Origin: Agromyces sp. CF514
Lineage (GTDB): Bacteria; Actinomycetota; Actinomycetes; Actinomycetales; Microbacteriaceae
Assembly (NCBI RefSeq): GCF_900113185.1
Contig: NZ_FOZD01000002.1
Location: forward strand, 62,001 to 126,000
Length of the DNA stretch: 64,000 bases
Direction of reading: 5' to 3'
Both the position numbers and the translations under genes were made by a program. Positions 42,105 through 50,686 of this stretch are shown here, piece after piece; the first letter of the stretch is position 1, and each line of letters opens with the position of its first letter. The notes beneath the pieces were generated by a model. It did no database searches. It worked only from the letters and a program-made list of their open reading frames with translations, and was not told the origin of the DNA.

Positions 42105-42158
42105 TTGCTGCGGCGCACCTCCGACTATATACTAACTGAACGATCGGTTAGTATTATG
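42105..42158. promoter_or_regulatory. Divergent paaI/paaA promoter region with PaaR operator
   Basis: For paaA, TTGCTG at 42105-42110 and TATACT at 42128-42133 are 17 bases apart. The 26-bp near-palindrome at 42129-42154 (arms ATACTAACTGA and TCGGTTAGTAT, core CTGAACGATCGGT) overlaps the -10 box. On the minus strand CATAAT (42158-42153) may serve paaI. One repressor dimer of dimers could thus shut both directions. Confidence 0.8.
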
Positions 42159-42232
42159 TTCAGAGACGAACGGATGCCGCCGGCACCGCGCCCGAGAACA
42201 CCACAGGCACGTGAACAACACAGGAGTCGACG

Positions 42233-43222
42233 ATGACCTCACCCGCTGACCTCAGCGTGGTCGAACCCGAGCTCTCCCCCGAGGAGGCCAGGTTCGACGA
42301 CCTCATCGCCGCGGACTCGCGCATCGAGCCCCGCGACTGGATGCCCGAGGCGTACCGCAAGACGCTGATCCGCCAGATCAGCCAGCACGCGCACTCCGAG
42401 ATCATCGGCATGCAGCCCGAGTCCAACTGGATCACGCGCGCGCCGAGCCTCAAGCGCAAGGCGATCCTCATGGCCAAGGTGCAAGACGAGGCGGGTCACG
42501 GCCTCTACCTCTACTCGGCCGCCCAGACGCTCGGCATCACGCGCGACGAGATGATGCAGCAGCTCATCGAGGGCCGCGCGCGCTACTCCTCGATCTTCAA
42601 CTACCCGACCCCGACCTGGGCCGATATGGGCGCCATCGGCTGGCTCGTCGACGGCGCGGCGATCTGCAACCAGGTACCGCTCTGCCGTGCCTCGTACGGC
42701 CCGTACGGCCGCGCGATGGTGCGCATCTGCAAGGAGGAGTCGTTCCACCAGCGGCAGGGCTTCGAGATCCTGCTCGAGCTCATGCAGGGCACCGAGGCGC
42801 AGCGGCAGATGGCGCAGGAGGCCGTGAACCGCTGGTACTGGCCCGCGCTGCAGATGTTCGGCCCGCCCGACGACCAGTCGCCGAACTCGGCGCAGTCGAT
42901 GGCGTGGAACATCAAGCGCTTCTCGAACGACGACCTGCGCCAGCGCTTCGTCGGCATGCTCGTGCCGCAGGCCGAGGTCATGGGCGTCACGCTTCCCGAC
43001 CCCGCGCTCGCGTGGAATGAGGAGACCGGTCAGTACGACATGAGCGAGATCGACTGGACCGAGTTCAACGAGGTGCTCGCCGGCCGCGGCCCTGCCAACG
43101 CCGAACGCCTGCGCCGCCGCCGGGAGGCGCACGACGAAGGAGCGTGGGTGCGCGAAGCCGCAGCCGAGTACGCCCGCAAGCAGTCCGAGCGCGAGCTCGC
43201 GGCATCCGGGGCGGTGGCGTGA
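42233..43222 (+). CDS. paaA: Phenylacetyl-CoA epoxidase catalytic subunit
   Basis: Predicted 329-residue subunit that holds the di-iron centre of the multicomponent epoxidase and converts phenylacetyl-CoA to the 1,2-epoxide. The ligand motifs are visible as [16 protein letters not shown] and [18 protein letters not shown] (E-x2-H pairs), with [17 protein letters not shown] before them. ACAGGAG precedes the ATG. The following genes overlap one another, giving a tightly coupled paaABCDE unit. Confidence 0.95.
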   Translation: MTSPADLSVVEPELSPEEARFDDLIAADSRIEPRDWMPEAYRKTLIRQISQHAHSEIIGMQPESNWITRAPSLKRKAILMAKVQDEAGHGLYLYSAAQTLGITRDEMMQQLIEGRARYSSIFNYPTPTWADMGAIGWLVDGAAICNQVPLCRASYGPYGRAMVRICKEESFHQRQGFEILLELMQGTEAQRQMAQEAVNRWYWPALQMFGPPDDQSPNSAQSMAWNIKRFSNDDLRQRFVGMLVPQAEVMGVTLPDPALAWNEETGQYDMSEIDWTEFNEVLAGRGPANAERLRRRREAHDEGAWVREAAAEYARKQSERELAASGAVA

Positions 43223-43527
43223 TGTCGACGCCCGGTGAGATGGGAACCGAGCCCTGGCCCCTCTGGGAGGTCTTCGTGCGCGCCAACCGCGGACTCAGCC
43301 ACGTGCACGTCGGCTCGCTGCACGCGCCCGACGCGGACATGGCCGTGCGCAACGCGCGCGACCTCTACACGCGCCGTAACGAGGGCGTCTCGATCTGGGT
43401 CGTGCCCGCCGATGCGGTCACCACGAGCGACCCCGACGCGAAGGGCGCCTTCTTCGAGAGCCCAGCGGGCAAGAACTACCGCCACGCGATCTACTACACG
43501 AAGAGCGAAGGGGTGAAGCACCTGTGA
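43222..43527 (+). CDS. paaB: Phenylacetyl-CoA epoxidase subunit B
   Basis: Predicted 101-residue structural subunit of the epoxidase. The pattern PLWEVFVRANRGLSHVHVGSLHAPDADMAVRNARDLYTRRNEGVSIWVVPA matches the family closely. The ATG overlaps the paaA stop by one base (TGATG). An internal ATG six codons later would also give a normal-length PaaB. It stabilises the complex; no catalytic residues are known. Confidence 0.93.
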   Translation: MSTPGEMGTEPWPLWEVFVRANRGLSHVHVGSLHAPDADMAVRNARDLYTRRNEGVSIWVVPADAVTTSDPDAKGAFFESPAGKNYRHAIYYTKSEGVKHL

Positions 43528-44399
43528 GCACGCACGAGACCCATGGCGTTGGGCACGTCGACGTGCACGGCGACGTCTCGGTCGATCAGCTCGAGCTGGC
43601 CGAGGAGCTCGCGGGCGCGGGCATCACGGGCACCGGTGCGGTCGCGACGACGGATGCCGCGGAGTACGCGACCCGGCTCGGCGACGACGCCCTCGTGCTC
43701 GCCCAGCAGCTCGGCATGTGGATCACGCGCGCGCCCGAGCTCGAAGAGGACGTGGCGCTCGGCAACATCGCCCTCGACCTCATCGGCCATGCACGCTCGC
43801 TCCTGCACTACGCGGGCACCGCGACCGGCCGCACCGAAGACGACCTCGCCTACTGGCGCGACGAGCCCGGATGGCGCAACGCCTGGCTCTTCGAGCAGCC
43901 GAACGGCGACTTCGCGCACACGATCGCCCGGCAGCTCGTGGCCTCGCTCTACCTGTTCGAGCTCTATCGTGCGCTCGAGGACTCGACCGACGCGACGATC
44001 GCCGCGATCGCCGCGAAGTCCGTGAAGGAGGTCGACTACCACCGCGACCACGCCGTGCAGTGGGTGCTCCGGCTCGCCTGCGGCACCGACGAGTCGCGGC
44101 GCCGCATGATCGTGGCCGTGACCGACACCTGGCCGTACGTCGACGAGCTGTTCGTCGACGACGCGCTCACCTCGCGCCTCGCTGCGAGCGGCGTCGCCGT
44201 GCAGCCGTCGACCCTCCGCCCCGCGTTCGAGGCGGCCATCGACGCCGTGTTCGCCGAGGCGCAGCTCGAACGGCCGACCGGGCGCACGGCGTTCATCGCC
44301 TCCGGCGGCGGACGCGAGGGCCGCCACACCGAGCACCTCGGGCCGCTGCTCGCCGAGATGCAGGTGCTCGCCCGCCAGCACCGGGGGGCGTCGTGGTGA
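43524..44399 (+). CDS. paaC: Phenylacetyl-CoA epoxidase subunit C
   Basis: Predicted 291-residue ferritin-like partner of PaaA that lacks the full iron-ligand set. Typical segments are LGDDALVLAQQLGMWITRAPELEEDVALGNIALDLIGHARSLLHYAG and WRNAWLFEQPNGDFAHTIARQL. The GTG start overlaps the paaB stop (GTGA). The N-terminal 45 residues (His/Val-rich, HVDVHGDVSVDQ) extend beyond the usual core start. Confidence 0.93.
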   Translation: MSTHETHGVGHVDVHGDVSVDQLELAEELAGAGITGTGAVATTDAAEYATRLGDDALVLAQQLGMWITRAPELEEDVALGNIALDLIGHARSLLHYAGTATGRTEDDLAYWRDEPGWRNAWLFEQPNGDFAHTIARQLVASLYLFELYRALEDSTDATIAAIAAKSVKEVDYHRDHAVQWVLRLACGTDESRRRMIVAVTDTWPYVDELFVDDALTSRLAASGVAVQPSTLRPAFEAAIDAVFAEAQLERPTGRTAFIASGGGREGRHTEHLGPLLAEMQVLARQHRGASW

Positions 44400-44938
44400 C
44401 CGCGATCGCCCGGCCCGAGGCATCCGCAATCCGACCGCTGCCCGCCGATGAGCGCTCCCGGCGGGCGTGGCAGGTCGCCGCGACCGTCACCGACCCCGAG
44501 ATCCCCGTGCTGACGATCGAGGACCTCGGTGTGCTGCGCTCGGTGTCGGTCGCCGATGACGGCGCCGTGCAGGTGCAGCTCACCCCGACGTACAGCGGAT
44601 GCCCCGCGCTCGAGGCCATGCGCGACGACGTGCTGCTCGCGCTCACCCACGCCGGCTACGACGACGTGCGCGTCGACCTCGTGCTCGCCCCGGCCTGGAC
44701 CACCGACTGGATGACCGAGGAGGGCAAGCAGAAGCTGCGCCGCTACGGCATCCAGGCGCCGACCGGTCGCGCCGCCGCGCGCGACGCCGGGCCGGTGCGC
44801 GTGCAGCTGGCGGTCAAGTGCCCCCGCTGCGACTCGCTGAACACCAAGGAGCTGACGCGCTTCGGGTCGACGTCGTGCAAGGCGCTGTACGAGTGCCGCG
44901 ACTGCCTCGAGCCCTTCGACTACTTCAAGGTGCTCTGA
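44396..44938 (+). CDS. paaD: Phenylacetate degradation protein D (FeS maturation, DUF59/MIP18 type)
   Basis: Predicted 180-residue protein: an N-terminal MIP18/DUF59 domain (WQVAATVTDPEIPVLTIEDLGVLRSV, TPTYSGCPALEAMRDDV) and a C-terminal zinc ribbon with CPRCDS and CRDC. It is thought to help assemble metal clusters of the epoxidase complex. Start at a GTG in the paaC stop overlap; a GTG one codon earlier is equally possible. Confidence 0.92.
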   Translation: MTAIARPEASAIRPLPADERSRRAWQVAATVTDPEIPVLTIEDLGVLRSVSVADDGAVQVQLTPTYSGCPALEAMRDDVLLALTHAGYDDVRVDLVLAPAWTTDWMTEEGKQKLRRYGIQAPTGRAAARDAGPVRVQLAVKCPRCDSLNTKELTRFGSTSCKALYECRDCLEPFDYFKVL

Positions 44939-46167
44939 TGGTCGCGCGCAACCTGGGGTCGACCGGCCTCTTCGGCACGGCGACGGCGTCGGCTCCGACC
45001 GCACCCGAGGAATCGGTCGCGACGGCGTTCCTCGCCTCGACCGTGGGCGGCACCGTGCCGACCAACCAGGGCTTCCCGAAGCGCCGCCGGGCGAGGTTCC
45101 ACACGCTCGCGGTCGCCGAGGTGCGCCCGCTCACCGCCGACTCGGTCGAGGTCACGTTCGCCGTGCCCGACGAGCTCGCCGACGACTACACGTACCTGCC
45201 GGGCCAGTACGTCGCGCTGCGTCGCGACTTCGACGGGCACGAGCTGCGCCGCAGCTACTCGATCTGCCGTCCGCCGGTGCGTGGCAGCGTCTCGGTCGCG
45301 ATCAAGCGCGACCTCGGCGGCCTGTTCTCGACGTGGGCGAACACCGAACTCGCCGCCGGAGACACTCTCGACGTCATGAGCCCGCAGGGCACGTTCACGT
45401 CGACGCTCGACGCGCTCGACGGCAAGCACGTCGTCGGCATCGCGGCGGGCTCGGGCATCACCCCGCTCATGGCGCTCGCCCACACGGTGCTCTCGCGCTC
45501 GGAGACCTCGGAGTTCGAGCTCGTCTACACGAACCGCTCGACGCTCGACGTCATGTTCCTCGAGGAGCTCGCCGACCTCAAGGACCGCTACCCGTCGCGG
45601 CTCGCGCTGCACCACGTGCTCTCGCGCGAGCAGCGCACGGCGCCCGTGCTCTCTGGCCGGATCGACGGCGAGAAGCTCGAGACCATGCTCGACGTGCTGA
45701 TCCGGCCCGAGACGGTCGACGAGTGGTTCCTCTGCGGCCCGTTCGAGCTCGTGCAGCTCGCCCGAGACACGCTCGAGTCCCGTGGGGTGGCGTCCGAGCA
45801 CGTGCGGTACGAGCTCTTCACGACCGACGCCGATCGCGTCGAACCCCGCCACGGGCGGCCCGTCGTGGTCGAGCGCGGCGAGCCCACGATCGCGATCGAG
45901 TTCATGCTCGACGGGCAGTCCACGACGGTCGAGAGCCCCGTGAGCGCGAACGAGTCGATCCTGAACGCGGCGCTCCGCGTGCGACCCGACGTGCCGTTCG
46001 CCTGCGCGGGCGGCGTCTGCGGCACCTGCCGTGCGCGCGTCATCGACGGCAGCGTCGCGATGACCGAGAACTACGCGCTCGAGCCCGACGAGCTCGAGCG
46101 CGGCTACGTGCTCACATGCCAGTCGCACCCCAAGTCCGACCGCGTCGTGGTCGACTACGACGTGTGA
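44938..46167 (+). CDS. paaE: Phenylacetyl-CoA epoxidase reductase subunit
   Basis: Predicted 409-residue reductase that passes electrons from NADPH through FAD and a [2Fe-2S] cluster to PaaA. The FAD motif is RRSYSICRPP, the nucleotide site GIAAGSGITPLMALA, and the plant-type ferredoxin ligands are in CAGGVCGTCRARV with a last Cys in LTCQSHP. About 55 N-terminal residues, rich in Ala/Thr, precede the FAD domain and are longer than in the E. coli protein. The ATG overlaps the paaD stop. Confidence 0.94.
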   Translation: MVARNLGSTGLFGTATASAPTAPEESVATAFLASTVGGTVPTNQGFPKRRRARFHTLAVAEVRPLTADSVEVTFAVPDELADDYTYLPGQYVALRRDFDGHELRRSYSICRPPVRGSVSVAIKRDLGGLFSTWANTELAAGDTLDVMSPQGTFTSTLDALDGKHVVGIAAGSGITPLMALAHTVLSRSETSEFELVYTNRSTLDVMFLEELADLKDRYPSRLALHHVLSREQRTAPVLSGRIDGEKLETMLDVLIRPETVDEWFLCGPFELVQLARDTLESRGVASEHVRYELFTTDADRVEPRHGRPVVVERGEPTIAIEFMLDGQSTTVESPVSANESILNAALRVRPDVPFACAGGVCGTCRARVIDGSVAMTENYALEPDELERGYVLTCQSHPKSDRVVVDYDV

Positions 46168-46219
46168 ACATCGACCGCCCGCGGATGCCGGTGCGGCGCC
46201 GCCGATCGAACGGAGCATC

Positions 46220-47005
46220 ATGATCGAGCTCACCGTGGCCGAAGGGGTCGCCGAGATCTCGCTGAACGCCCCCGAGAAGCTCAACGCCCTCGACGAGCAG
46301 GCGCTCGACGAACTGGCGGAGGCCTACGCCGAGGCCGAGCGCCTCGTCGGCGCGGGCGAGGTGCGCGCACTCGTGCTGCGCGGCGAGGGCCGAGCGTTCT
46401 GCGCCGGCCGCGACATCTCCGGCGTCGATCCGCGTGAAGACGACGTGCTCGGCTACCTCGGCGGGCGCGTGCAGCCGCTGCTCGAGCGCATGGCCGCACT
46501 CCCGGCGCCCACGTTCGCCGTCGCGCACGGCGCCTGCCTCGGCGTCGGGCTCGGCCTGCTCGTCGCGAGCGACATCGTCTACGTCGCCGACACCGCGAAG
46601 ATCGGCTCGCCGTTCGCGAACCTCGGCGCCACGCTCGACTCGGGCGGCCACGCCCTGTTCGTCGAGCGGCTGGGCGCGCACCGCACGATGGACCTCATCG
46701 TCACCGGCCGCCTCATGTCGGGCACCGAGGCCGTCGCGGCCGGGCTCTTCTCGCGGGTGTTCCCGGCCGACGAGGTGACGGATGCCACCCGCGCCGCGGC
46801 CCGCGCCGCGGCATCCGGGGCGACGCAGGCGTTCGTCGCCTCCAAGGCGCTCGTGGCCTCGCTGCGCGACGACCGGCTCGGACTCTGGGCCTCGATGGCC
46901 GACGAGAACCGGGCGCAGGCCGCGCTCTGCGACACCGACGACTACCGCGAGGGCTTCGCGGCGTTCCAGGAGAAGCGCCGGCCGGTCTTCACCCGGCGCG
47001 GCTGA
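46220..47005 (+). CDS. paaG: 1,2-epoxyphenylacetyl-CoA isomerase
   Basis: Predicted 261-residue crotonase-fold enzyme. Unlike paaF it lacks both hydratase glutamates (GVGLGLL and GSPFANLG in their places) but keeps an Asp at D140 in ATLDSGGHALF, matching the catalytic Asp of PaaG. It therefore fits the isomerase that converts the epoxide to oxepin-CoA. CGGAG precedes the ATG; the gap to paaE is 52 bases. It closes the paaABCDE transcript. Other crotonase functions remain possible. Confidence 0.85.
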   Translation: MIELTVAEGVAEISLNAPEKLNALDEQALDELAEAYAEAERLVGAGEVRALVLRGEGRAFCAGRDISGVDPREDDVLGYLGGRVQPLLERMAALPAPTFAVAHGACLGVGLGLLVASDIVYVADTAKIGSPFANLGATLDSGGHALFVERLGAHRTMDLIVTGRLMSGTEAVAAGLFSRVFPADEVTDATRAAARAAASGATQAFVASKALVASLRDDRLGLWASMADENRAQAALCDTDDYREGFAAFQEKRRPVFTRRG

Positions 47006-47336
47006 GCCGGGCAGTTGCGCGCCCGGGGTATGGAGTTGACCGCTGGATGATGGCGGCATTCTGTGATCGCTATGCGGCGGTGTCTGCCCGTTGTGCGCGG
47101 CGGAGTTCGCGGGGGTCGGATACTCGGGCGTGTCCGATCCTCAATCCGGTCACGGAATCGGTGTTGCAGATACGGGGCCGTCATCGGGCAATAAGTCGGG
47201 CGGGGTAAACGTGCACCCAGCCCCCAATGACTCCGCGCCGGGCAGTTTGGCGGTTGTGCGCGCGCTGAGCGACCGGCTTACGGGCGCCAGCGACCCACGC
47301 GAGCGAGGTTAGCCAAGGACAGAGACGGCATGGACG
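47006..47336. other. 331-base non-coding stretch at the start of the accessory island
   Basis: Apart from the hairpin at its left end I see no gene, promoter pair or repeat. Base composition drops in GC compared with the paa genes, marking the boundary of a block with different codon use. An open frame at 47091-47312 on the plus strand has no coding character. Confidence 0.5.
47007..47026 (+). terminator. Short hairpin after paaG
   Basis: CCGGGC at 47007-47012 pairs with GCCCGG at 47021-47026 over an eight-base loop, two bases after the paaG stop. A modest candidate for the end of the paa transcript. Confidence 0.4.
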
Positions 47337-47921
47337 TCATCTCGTTGTAGTCACTGTGCAGGTCGTGGGTGTGAACTTGACACCGAGCGGGAGATCTTGC
47401 TGGACAGCGGGTTCCCCGAGGGCCCACGTCGTTCTCAGTCCCTGTAGGTGGCCGCTTGTCTGCCCTCCGGTGTCAACGACCGCGACGAGGACCCCGGTCA
47501 CCTCGTCGTCACCGAACCAGGTTTCGTTCTGTTCGGCTTCGTGGGCGATGTGCATGATCTCGGCATCGTCGAGCGCTGAGAGAGGCGGCAGTGAAGAGAC
47601 GACGCCGACGGCAGCCACTCCCCGGTCGCGCGGATTGATCGGCGATGCGTTCATGAGTGACCCGTCGGACATCGCGGCTAGGTCTGCGGCGATGTACAGC
47701 TTTGGTGCGTAGGCATCCTCGCTGAGTCGACAGTCGCGTGGCGACGAAACGACGACTGGAAAGGGTGTGGTGGAGGACAATCGAACGATCAGTCCGCCGA
47801 GAACCAGCGTTCCAACCACGACTGTGACGGCCAGTGCGATCACCCAACCGCGCAGCACACGGGCCTTGTGTTGGTAGGCCTGCTCAGGTGGCAGTTGCAC
47901 CTCACGCAGCGGACTGATCAC
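47337..47921 (-). CDS. Hypothetical single-pass membrane protein
   Basis: Predicted 194-residue protein with one membrane helix (about 22-45) and an outer C-terminal domain with two Cys residues, in DCRLSEDAYAPKLYIAAD and TTCTVTT, which may be bridged. The GTG at 47921 is preferred because AGGGAG lies four bases upstream; a GTG nine codons earlier lacks one. Codons are less GC-biased than in the neighbouring paa genes. I do not recognise the family. Confidence 0.6.
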   Translation of the reverse strand: MISPLREVQLPPEQAYQHKARVLRGWVIALAVTVVVGTLVLGGLIVRLSSTTPFPVVVSSPRDCRLSEDAYAPKLYIAADLAAMSDGSLMNASPINPRDRGVAAVGVVSSLPPLSALDDAEIMHIAHEAEQNETWFGDDEVTGVLVAVVDTGGQTSGHLQGLRTTWALGEPAVQQDLPLGVKFTPTTCTVTTTR

Positions 47922-48082
47922 CGGGACTCCCTTCGAACGGCACGCCACATTGTTTCGAACGCAGAAGGTGACCGAAGGTCAGCATCTGGATCGTCATGCA
48001 GTTGTGACCGCGTCGCCATCCCGCTCCTGGCCTCCGATCATCCGGCGCGGTACCGGAAGGCTGGCGCCGCTAGCCTGACCTG

Positions 48083-48580
48083 ATGATCTGGAAGCGGCGC
48101 ACGAAGTCTGAGCAGGGATGGTTGACTCCTGAACTTGCGCAACTCGTAGTCGAGAGCCACGTCGAGGTTGCCACCAAGCAAGACCGCGCTGCCGAACTCT
48201 GGGGCATTGGGTCGGCCGATCGCTGGTCCGCTGATCTCGCCGCCGGAACGATTTCGTTCGAGTTCCCGGACCGCTTGATTACAGGGCAGGTGGAGCTGAT
48301 CGGTAGCTACGCCCTGGCAGCAGGCACCTGGCTCTGGGGGTGGGCAAACGGATCCGTGCCTGAGTCAGCAACTGGCGCCTCACGAGAAGTGGCGGCGGCC
48401 GCGGCGCGGCCGGGATTCGAGTTGCTCGCTCAGGCGAAGCTCGAGATTCCGGTAGAAATGGCGGACGATCTGGCCAATATCACTGTCGAGCTGGCCGGCT
48501 TGGATGGCTGGTACCGAGGGCCATCGATGGCCAACTACGTCTACCTCGGCTTCCGCGACCTCGCCCCGTCCCAAAGCTGA
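48083..48580 (+). CDS. DUF6882-like soluble protein
   Basis: Predicted 165-residue protein. The sequence DRWSADLAAGTISFEFPDR followed by GSYALAAGTWLWGWANGSVPE fits the pattern of DUF6882, a small family of unknown function in which a substrate-like Trp-rich core is conserved. No signal peptide or membrane segment. Codon use is less GC-rich than in the core genes, so it belongs to the accessory island. The ribosome site is weak. Confidence 0.6.
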   Translation: MIWKRRTKSEQGWLTPELAQLVVESHVEVATKQDRAAELWGIGSADRWSADLAAGTISFEFPDRLITGQVELIGSYALAAGTWLWGWANGSVPESATGASREVAAAAARPGFELLAQAKLEIPVEMADDLANITVELAGLDGWYRGPSMANYVYLGFRDLAPSQS

Positions 48581-48701
48581 CGTCGGCAGCAGTCACCGTA
48601 GAGGGATCCCGTTCGGACGCCCAGTGAGGATCGGTGCTTGAACCCGTGGCACTCGAGCGTTCGCGGACCGGCATTCGGGCGCCAACTCGTCTCGTGATTG
48701 A

Positions 48702-49199
48702 GTGACCAGGCGCGCGGAGCTGCTAGCGTCAGCGCAACAATATTGCCGGAGGAGGTGGGCGGAATTGCGCATTCGCCTACGCGAGATCTCGCACATTGAG
48801 CGCTCGGAATTGATCCTGCTCGCAGGTGGGGCCGGGATCACAACGGCGGTTATCGCGTCCGTCACCCAGCTCCTTGTCGGGGCGTACAACCCGCTGCTCG
48901 CGTTGGGATTCCTCCCCTACTCGCTGCTGATCGCAGTACCCATTTGCTTGATTGCGAGCCTCCTCGCCCTTGGCGCGGGACTCGGGTCGCGAGCGCTCAC
49001 CACGAAACTCGTTCGTTCAGGACAGGCGGCGGCCATCACGGGCGGGCTCGGTGTGGTGGCGACGGGCGTCGCGGTAACCCTCCTAATGGCCGGTCCCCTC
49101 GGTGGGTTCGGTCCTGCGTTCTGGACAGGGATGGCAGCATCCGCGATCGGAGGAGTGGCGGTGGTCGTCTGGGCTCTCCGCTGCTCACCAGTGGAGTAG
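48702..49199 (+). CDS. Hypothetical four-helix membrane protein
   Basis: Predicted 165-residue protein with a basic N-terminal helix (residues 1-35) and hydrophobic segments at about 38-58, 66-92, 108-130 and 135-158. The start is taken at a GTG without a clear ribosome site, so the N-terminus is uncertain. It lies 121 bases after the DUF6882-like gene on the same strand. No family recognised. Confidence 0.55.
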   Translation: MTRRAELLASAQQYCRRRWAELRIRLREISHIERSELILLAGGAGITTAVIASVTQLLVGAYNPLLALGFLPYSLLIAVPICLIASLLALGAGLGSRALTTKLVRSGQAAAITGGLGVVATGVAVTLLMAGPLGGFGPAFWTGMAASAIGGVAVVVWALRCSPVE

Positions 49200-49278
49200 A
49201 GCTGCACGACCAAGGATGCATGAACCACGCCAAGCCTTCGTCAGGCTTTGCCGTGAGGATCCATGAGCGGGTGATCGA

Positions 49279-49713
49279 TTAAGCGATGCGTTCTCTGATC
49301 GCGGGAAGCGCAAAGTCAATCGCCGCATGGATTACGTCCGAGGCGATCTCGCTCCGGTTCGCGCCGCCCGCATCCAGTGTCCACCATCGATCGGTTGTAC
49401 CCATGAGCAATCCGACGCGCTCCCACCAGCTCCGCTCCAAGGGATAGCCGACGTTGGGGCTTGGTCTCGCAGGAAGCCCCACACGATCCTGACGCGTCGC
49501 CTCCCAATCGGCTTTCCGGATGACTTGCGCGTTCATCGTGAACTTCACGTATTCGCTCGTGCTCGAGACCGACGATTGGATGCCGAGTTGTGCGAAGAAC
49601 TCGCGGCTCGGTACGGCGAACGTACGCTCGATTCCCGTCAGTCCCGCGGCCCGGAGTCGAGGAGCCAGGTCTTCGCGTAACAGTGCCTTGAGCTGTTCTT
49701 GCGCAGTTGCCAT
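49279..49713 (-). CDS. DUF4304-like protein
   Basis: Predicted 144-residue soluble protein. The N-terminal pattern LKALLREDLAPRLRAAGLTGIERTFAVPSREFFAQLGIQSSVSSTSEYVKFTMNAQVI is typical of DUF4304, which is common in accessory regions and is sometimes found among putative immunity genes. The second half has NVGYPLERSWWERVGLLMG and a Trp-rich TDRWWTLD. Its ATG directly follows the stop of the 60-codon gene upstream, so the two form an operon. An immunity role is only a family-level suggestion, as no toxin gene is visible. Confidence 0.65.
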   Translation of the reverse strand: MATAQEQLKALLREDLAPRLRAAGLTGIERTFAVPSREFFAQLGIQSSVSSTSEYVKFTMNAQVIRKADWEATRQDRVGLPARPSPNVGYPLERSWWERVGLLMGTTDRWWTLDAGGANRSEIASDVIHAAIDFALPAIRERIA

Positions 49714-49896
49714 CTATTGCTTCCGCGGTACATTTGCGCGAACGTCATCTGCCTGAGCTTCATCCAGCACCCATCGTTGGTTCTTCCGGTGATGCGGGTA
49801 CTTGGCGCGGAGATAGTCCCGCACCACCTTCCCGGGTCGATCTTCATTTGTATAGCCGAGTTCTCGAGCGAGTTCTGCGGGTTCGTGCGTCGTCAT
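49714..49896 (-). CDS. Small helical protein, possible DNA-binding module
   Basis: Predicted 60-residue basic protein. The pattern PAELARELGYTNEDRPGKVVRDYLRAKYP followed by RWVLDEAQADDVRANV recurs at the C-termini of various actinobacterial proteins and looks like a small helix-extended DNA-binding or assembly module. It ends exactly where the DUF4304-like gene begins. The start ATG has GAGCG upstream, which is weak. No function is proven. Confidence 0.5.
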   Translation of the reverse strand: MTTHEPAELARELGYTNEDRPGKVVRDYLRAKYPHHRKNQRWVLDEAQADDVRANVPRKQ

Positions 49897-50036
49897 GAGC
49901 GAGAGCGTACGCCCCGCCGCGACCGCACTGCAGCGGCCCGCTTAGGTATCCGCTTGCGGGGTCAGCTGATCGCGGTCGCCGTTCCGTTGGGACCTTTCGT
50001 TAGGCGTTTGCTCGTCCGTCAGCGGACTGACGCACC

Positions 50037-50417
50037 TCAGCGCACGTCGTCGGCCCGCGGCATCCGTGCCGCCTGCTGGTCGTGCTCGGCGATGTCGCGG
50101 TCGAGCTCGTCCTCGATGAGCAGGTCACGCCGCACGTGGTCGCTGCGGTAGGCCGAGCGGCCGAGCATGTGCGCGGTCATCGGCTGCGTGAGCAGCTGGA
50201 ACGTCATGATCAGCACGACGGTCGTGAGCACGCCCCAGGTCGGTACCTGCACGACGATCGCGACGAGCACGGCCGCGAGGCCCAGTACCTGCGGCTTGGT
50301 CGCCGCGTGCAGCCGGGTGAGCACGTCGGGGAAGCGCAGGATGCCGATGCCCGCGGCCATCGAGAGGAACCCGCTCACCACGATGAGCAGCCCGACGGCG
50401 ATCTCGGCGGCGCTCAC
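50037..50417 (-). CDS. mrpG: Mrp antiporter subunit G
   Basis: Predicted 126-residue membrane subunit of the Mrp Na+(K+)/H+ antiporter. Three helices are visible; the family core is SGFLSMAAGIGILRFPDVLTRLHAATKPQVLGLAAVLVA. The hydrophilic tail (about 100-126, Asp/Arg-rich) is longer than in Bacillus. The GTG start overlaps the mrpF stop (GTGA). Last gene of the operon. Confidence 0.9.
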   Translation of the reverse strand: MSAAEIAVGLLIVVSGFLSMAAGIGILRFPDVLTRLHAATKPQVLGLAAVLVAIVVQVPTWGVLTTVVLIMTFQLLTQPMTAHMLGRSAYRSDHVRRDLLIEDELDRDIAEHDQQAARMPRADDVR

Positions 50418-50686
50418 GAGGCATCCTGCTTCGCCATGTACCGGGCGATCGAGATCGACCCGACCACTGCGAACATCGCCAGTACGAGCAGCACCACGAG
50501 CGTGTCGGTGTGCTTGTTGACGGCCATCTCGGCGCCGAGCGCGCAGATCGCGATCGCGAGCAGCACGTCGGTCGCGAGGGCGCGATCGAGGATCGACGGG
50601 CCCTTGATGATGCGCACCACCGCGGCGATCGCGCCGATGCCGAACATGACGCCCGCGACGATGCTCGCGAGCACGAGGAAGCTCAT
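50414..50686 (-). CDS. mrpF: Mrp antiporter subunit F
   Basis: Predicted 90-residue subunit with three helices. The family segment RIIKGPSILDRALATDVLLAIAICALGAEMAVNKH includes the conserved D-R-A and the acidic residue in the middle helix. Its ATG overlaps the mrpE stop. Confidence 0.92.
   Translation of the reverse strand: MSFLVLASIVAGVMFGIGAIAAVVRIIKGPSILDRALATDVLLAIAICALGAEMAVNKHTDTLVVLLVLAMFAVVGSISIARYMAKQDAS

Noticed and set aside
47091..47312. Open frame of 73 codons at the island boundary
   Set aside because: No ribosome site, no codon bias of local genes and no recognisable pattern; listed as non-coding.
49897..50036. Possible tRNA or small RNA between the island and mrpG
   Set aside because: No cloverleaf-compatible arms, CCA end or T-loop sequence could be found in the stretch.
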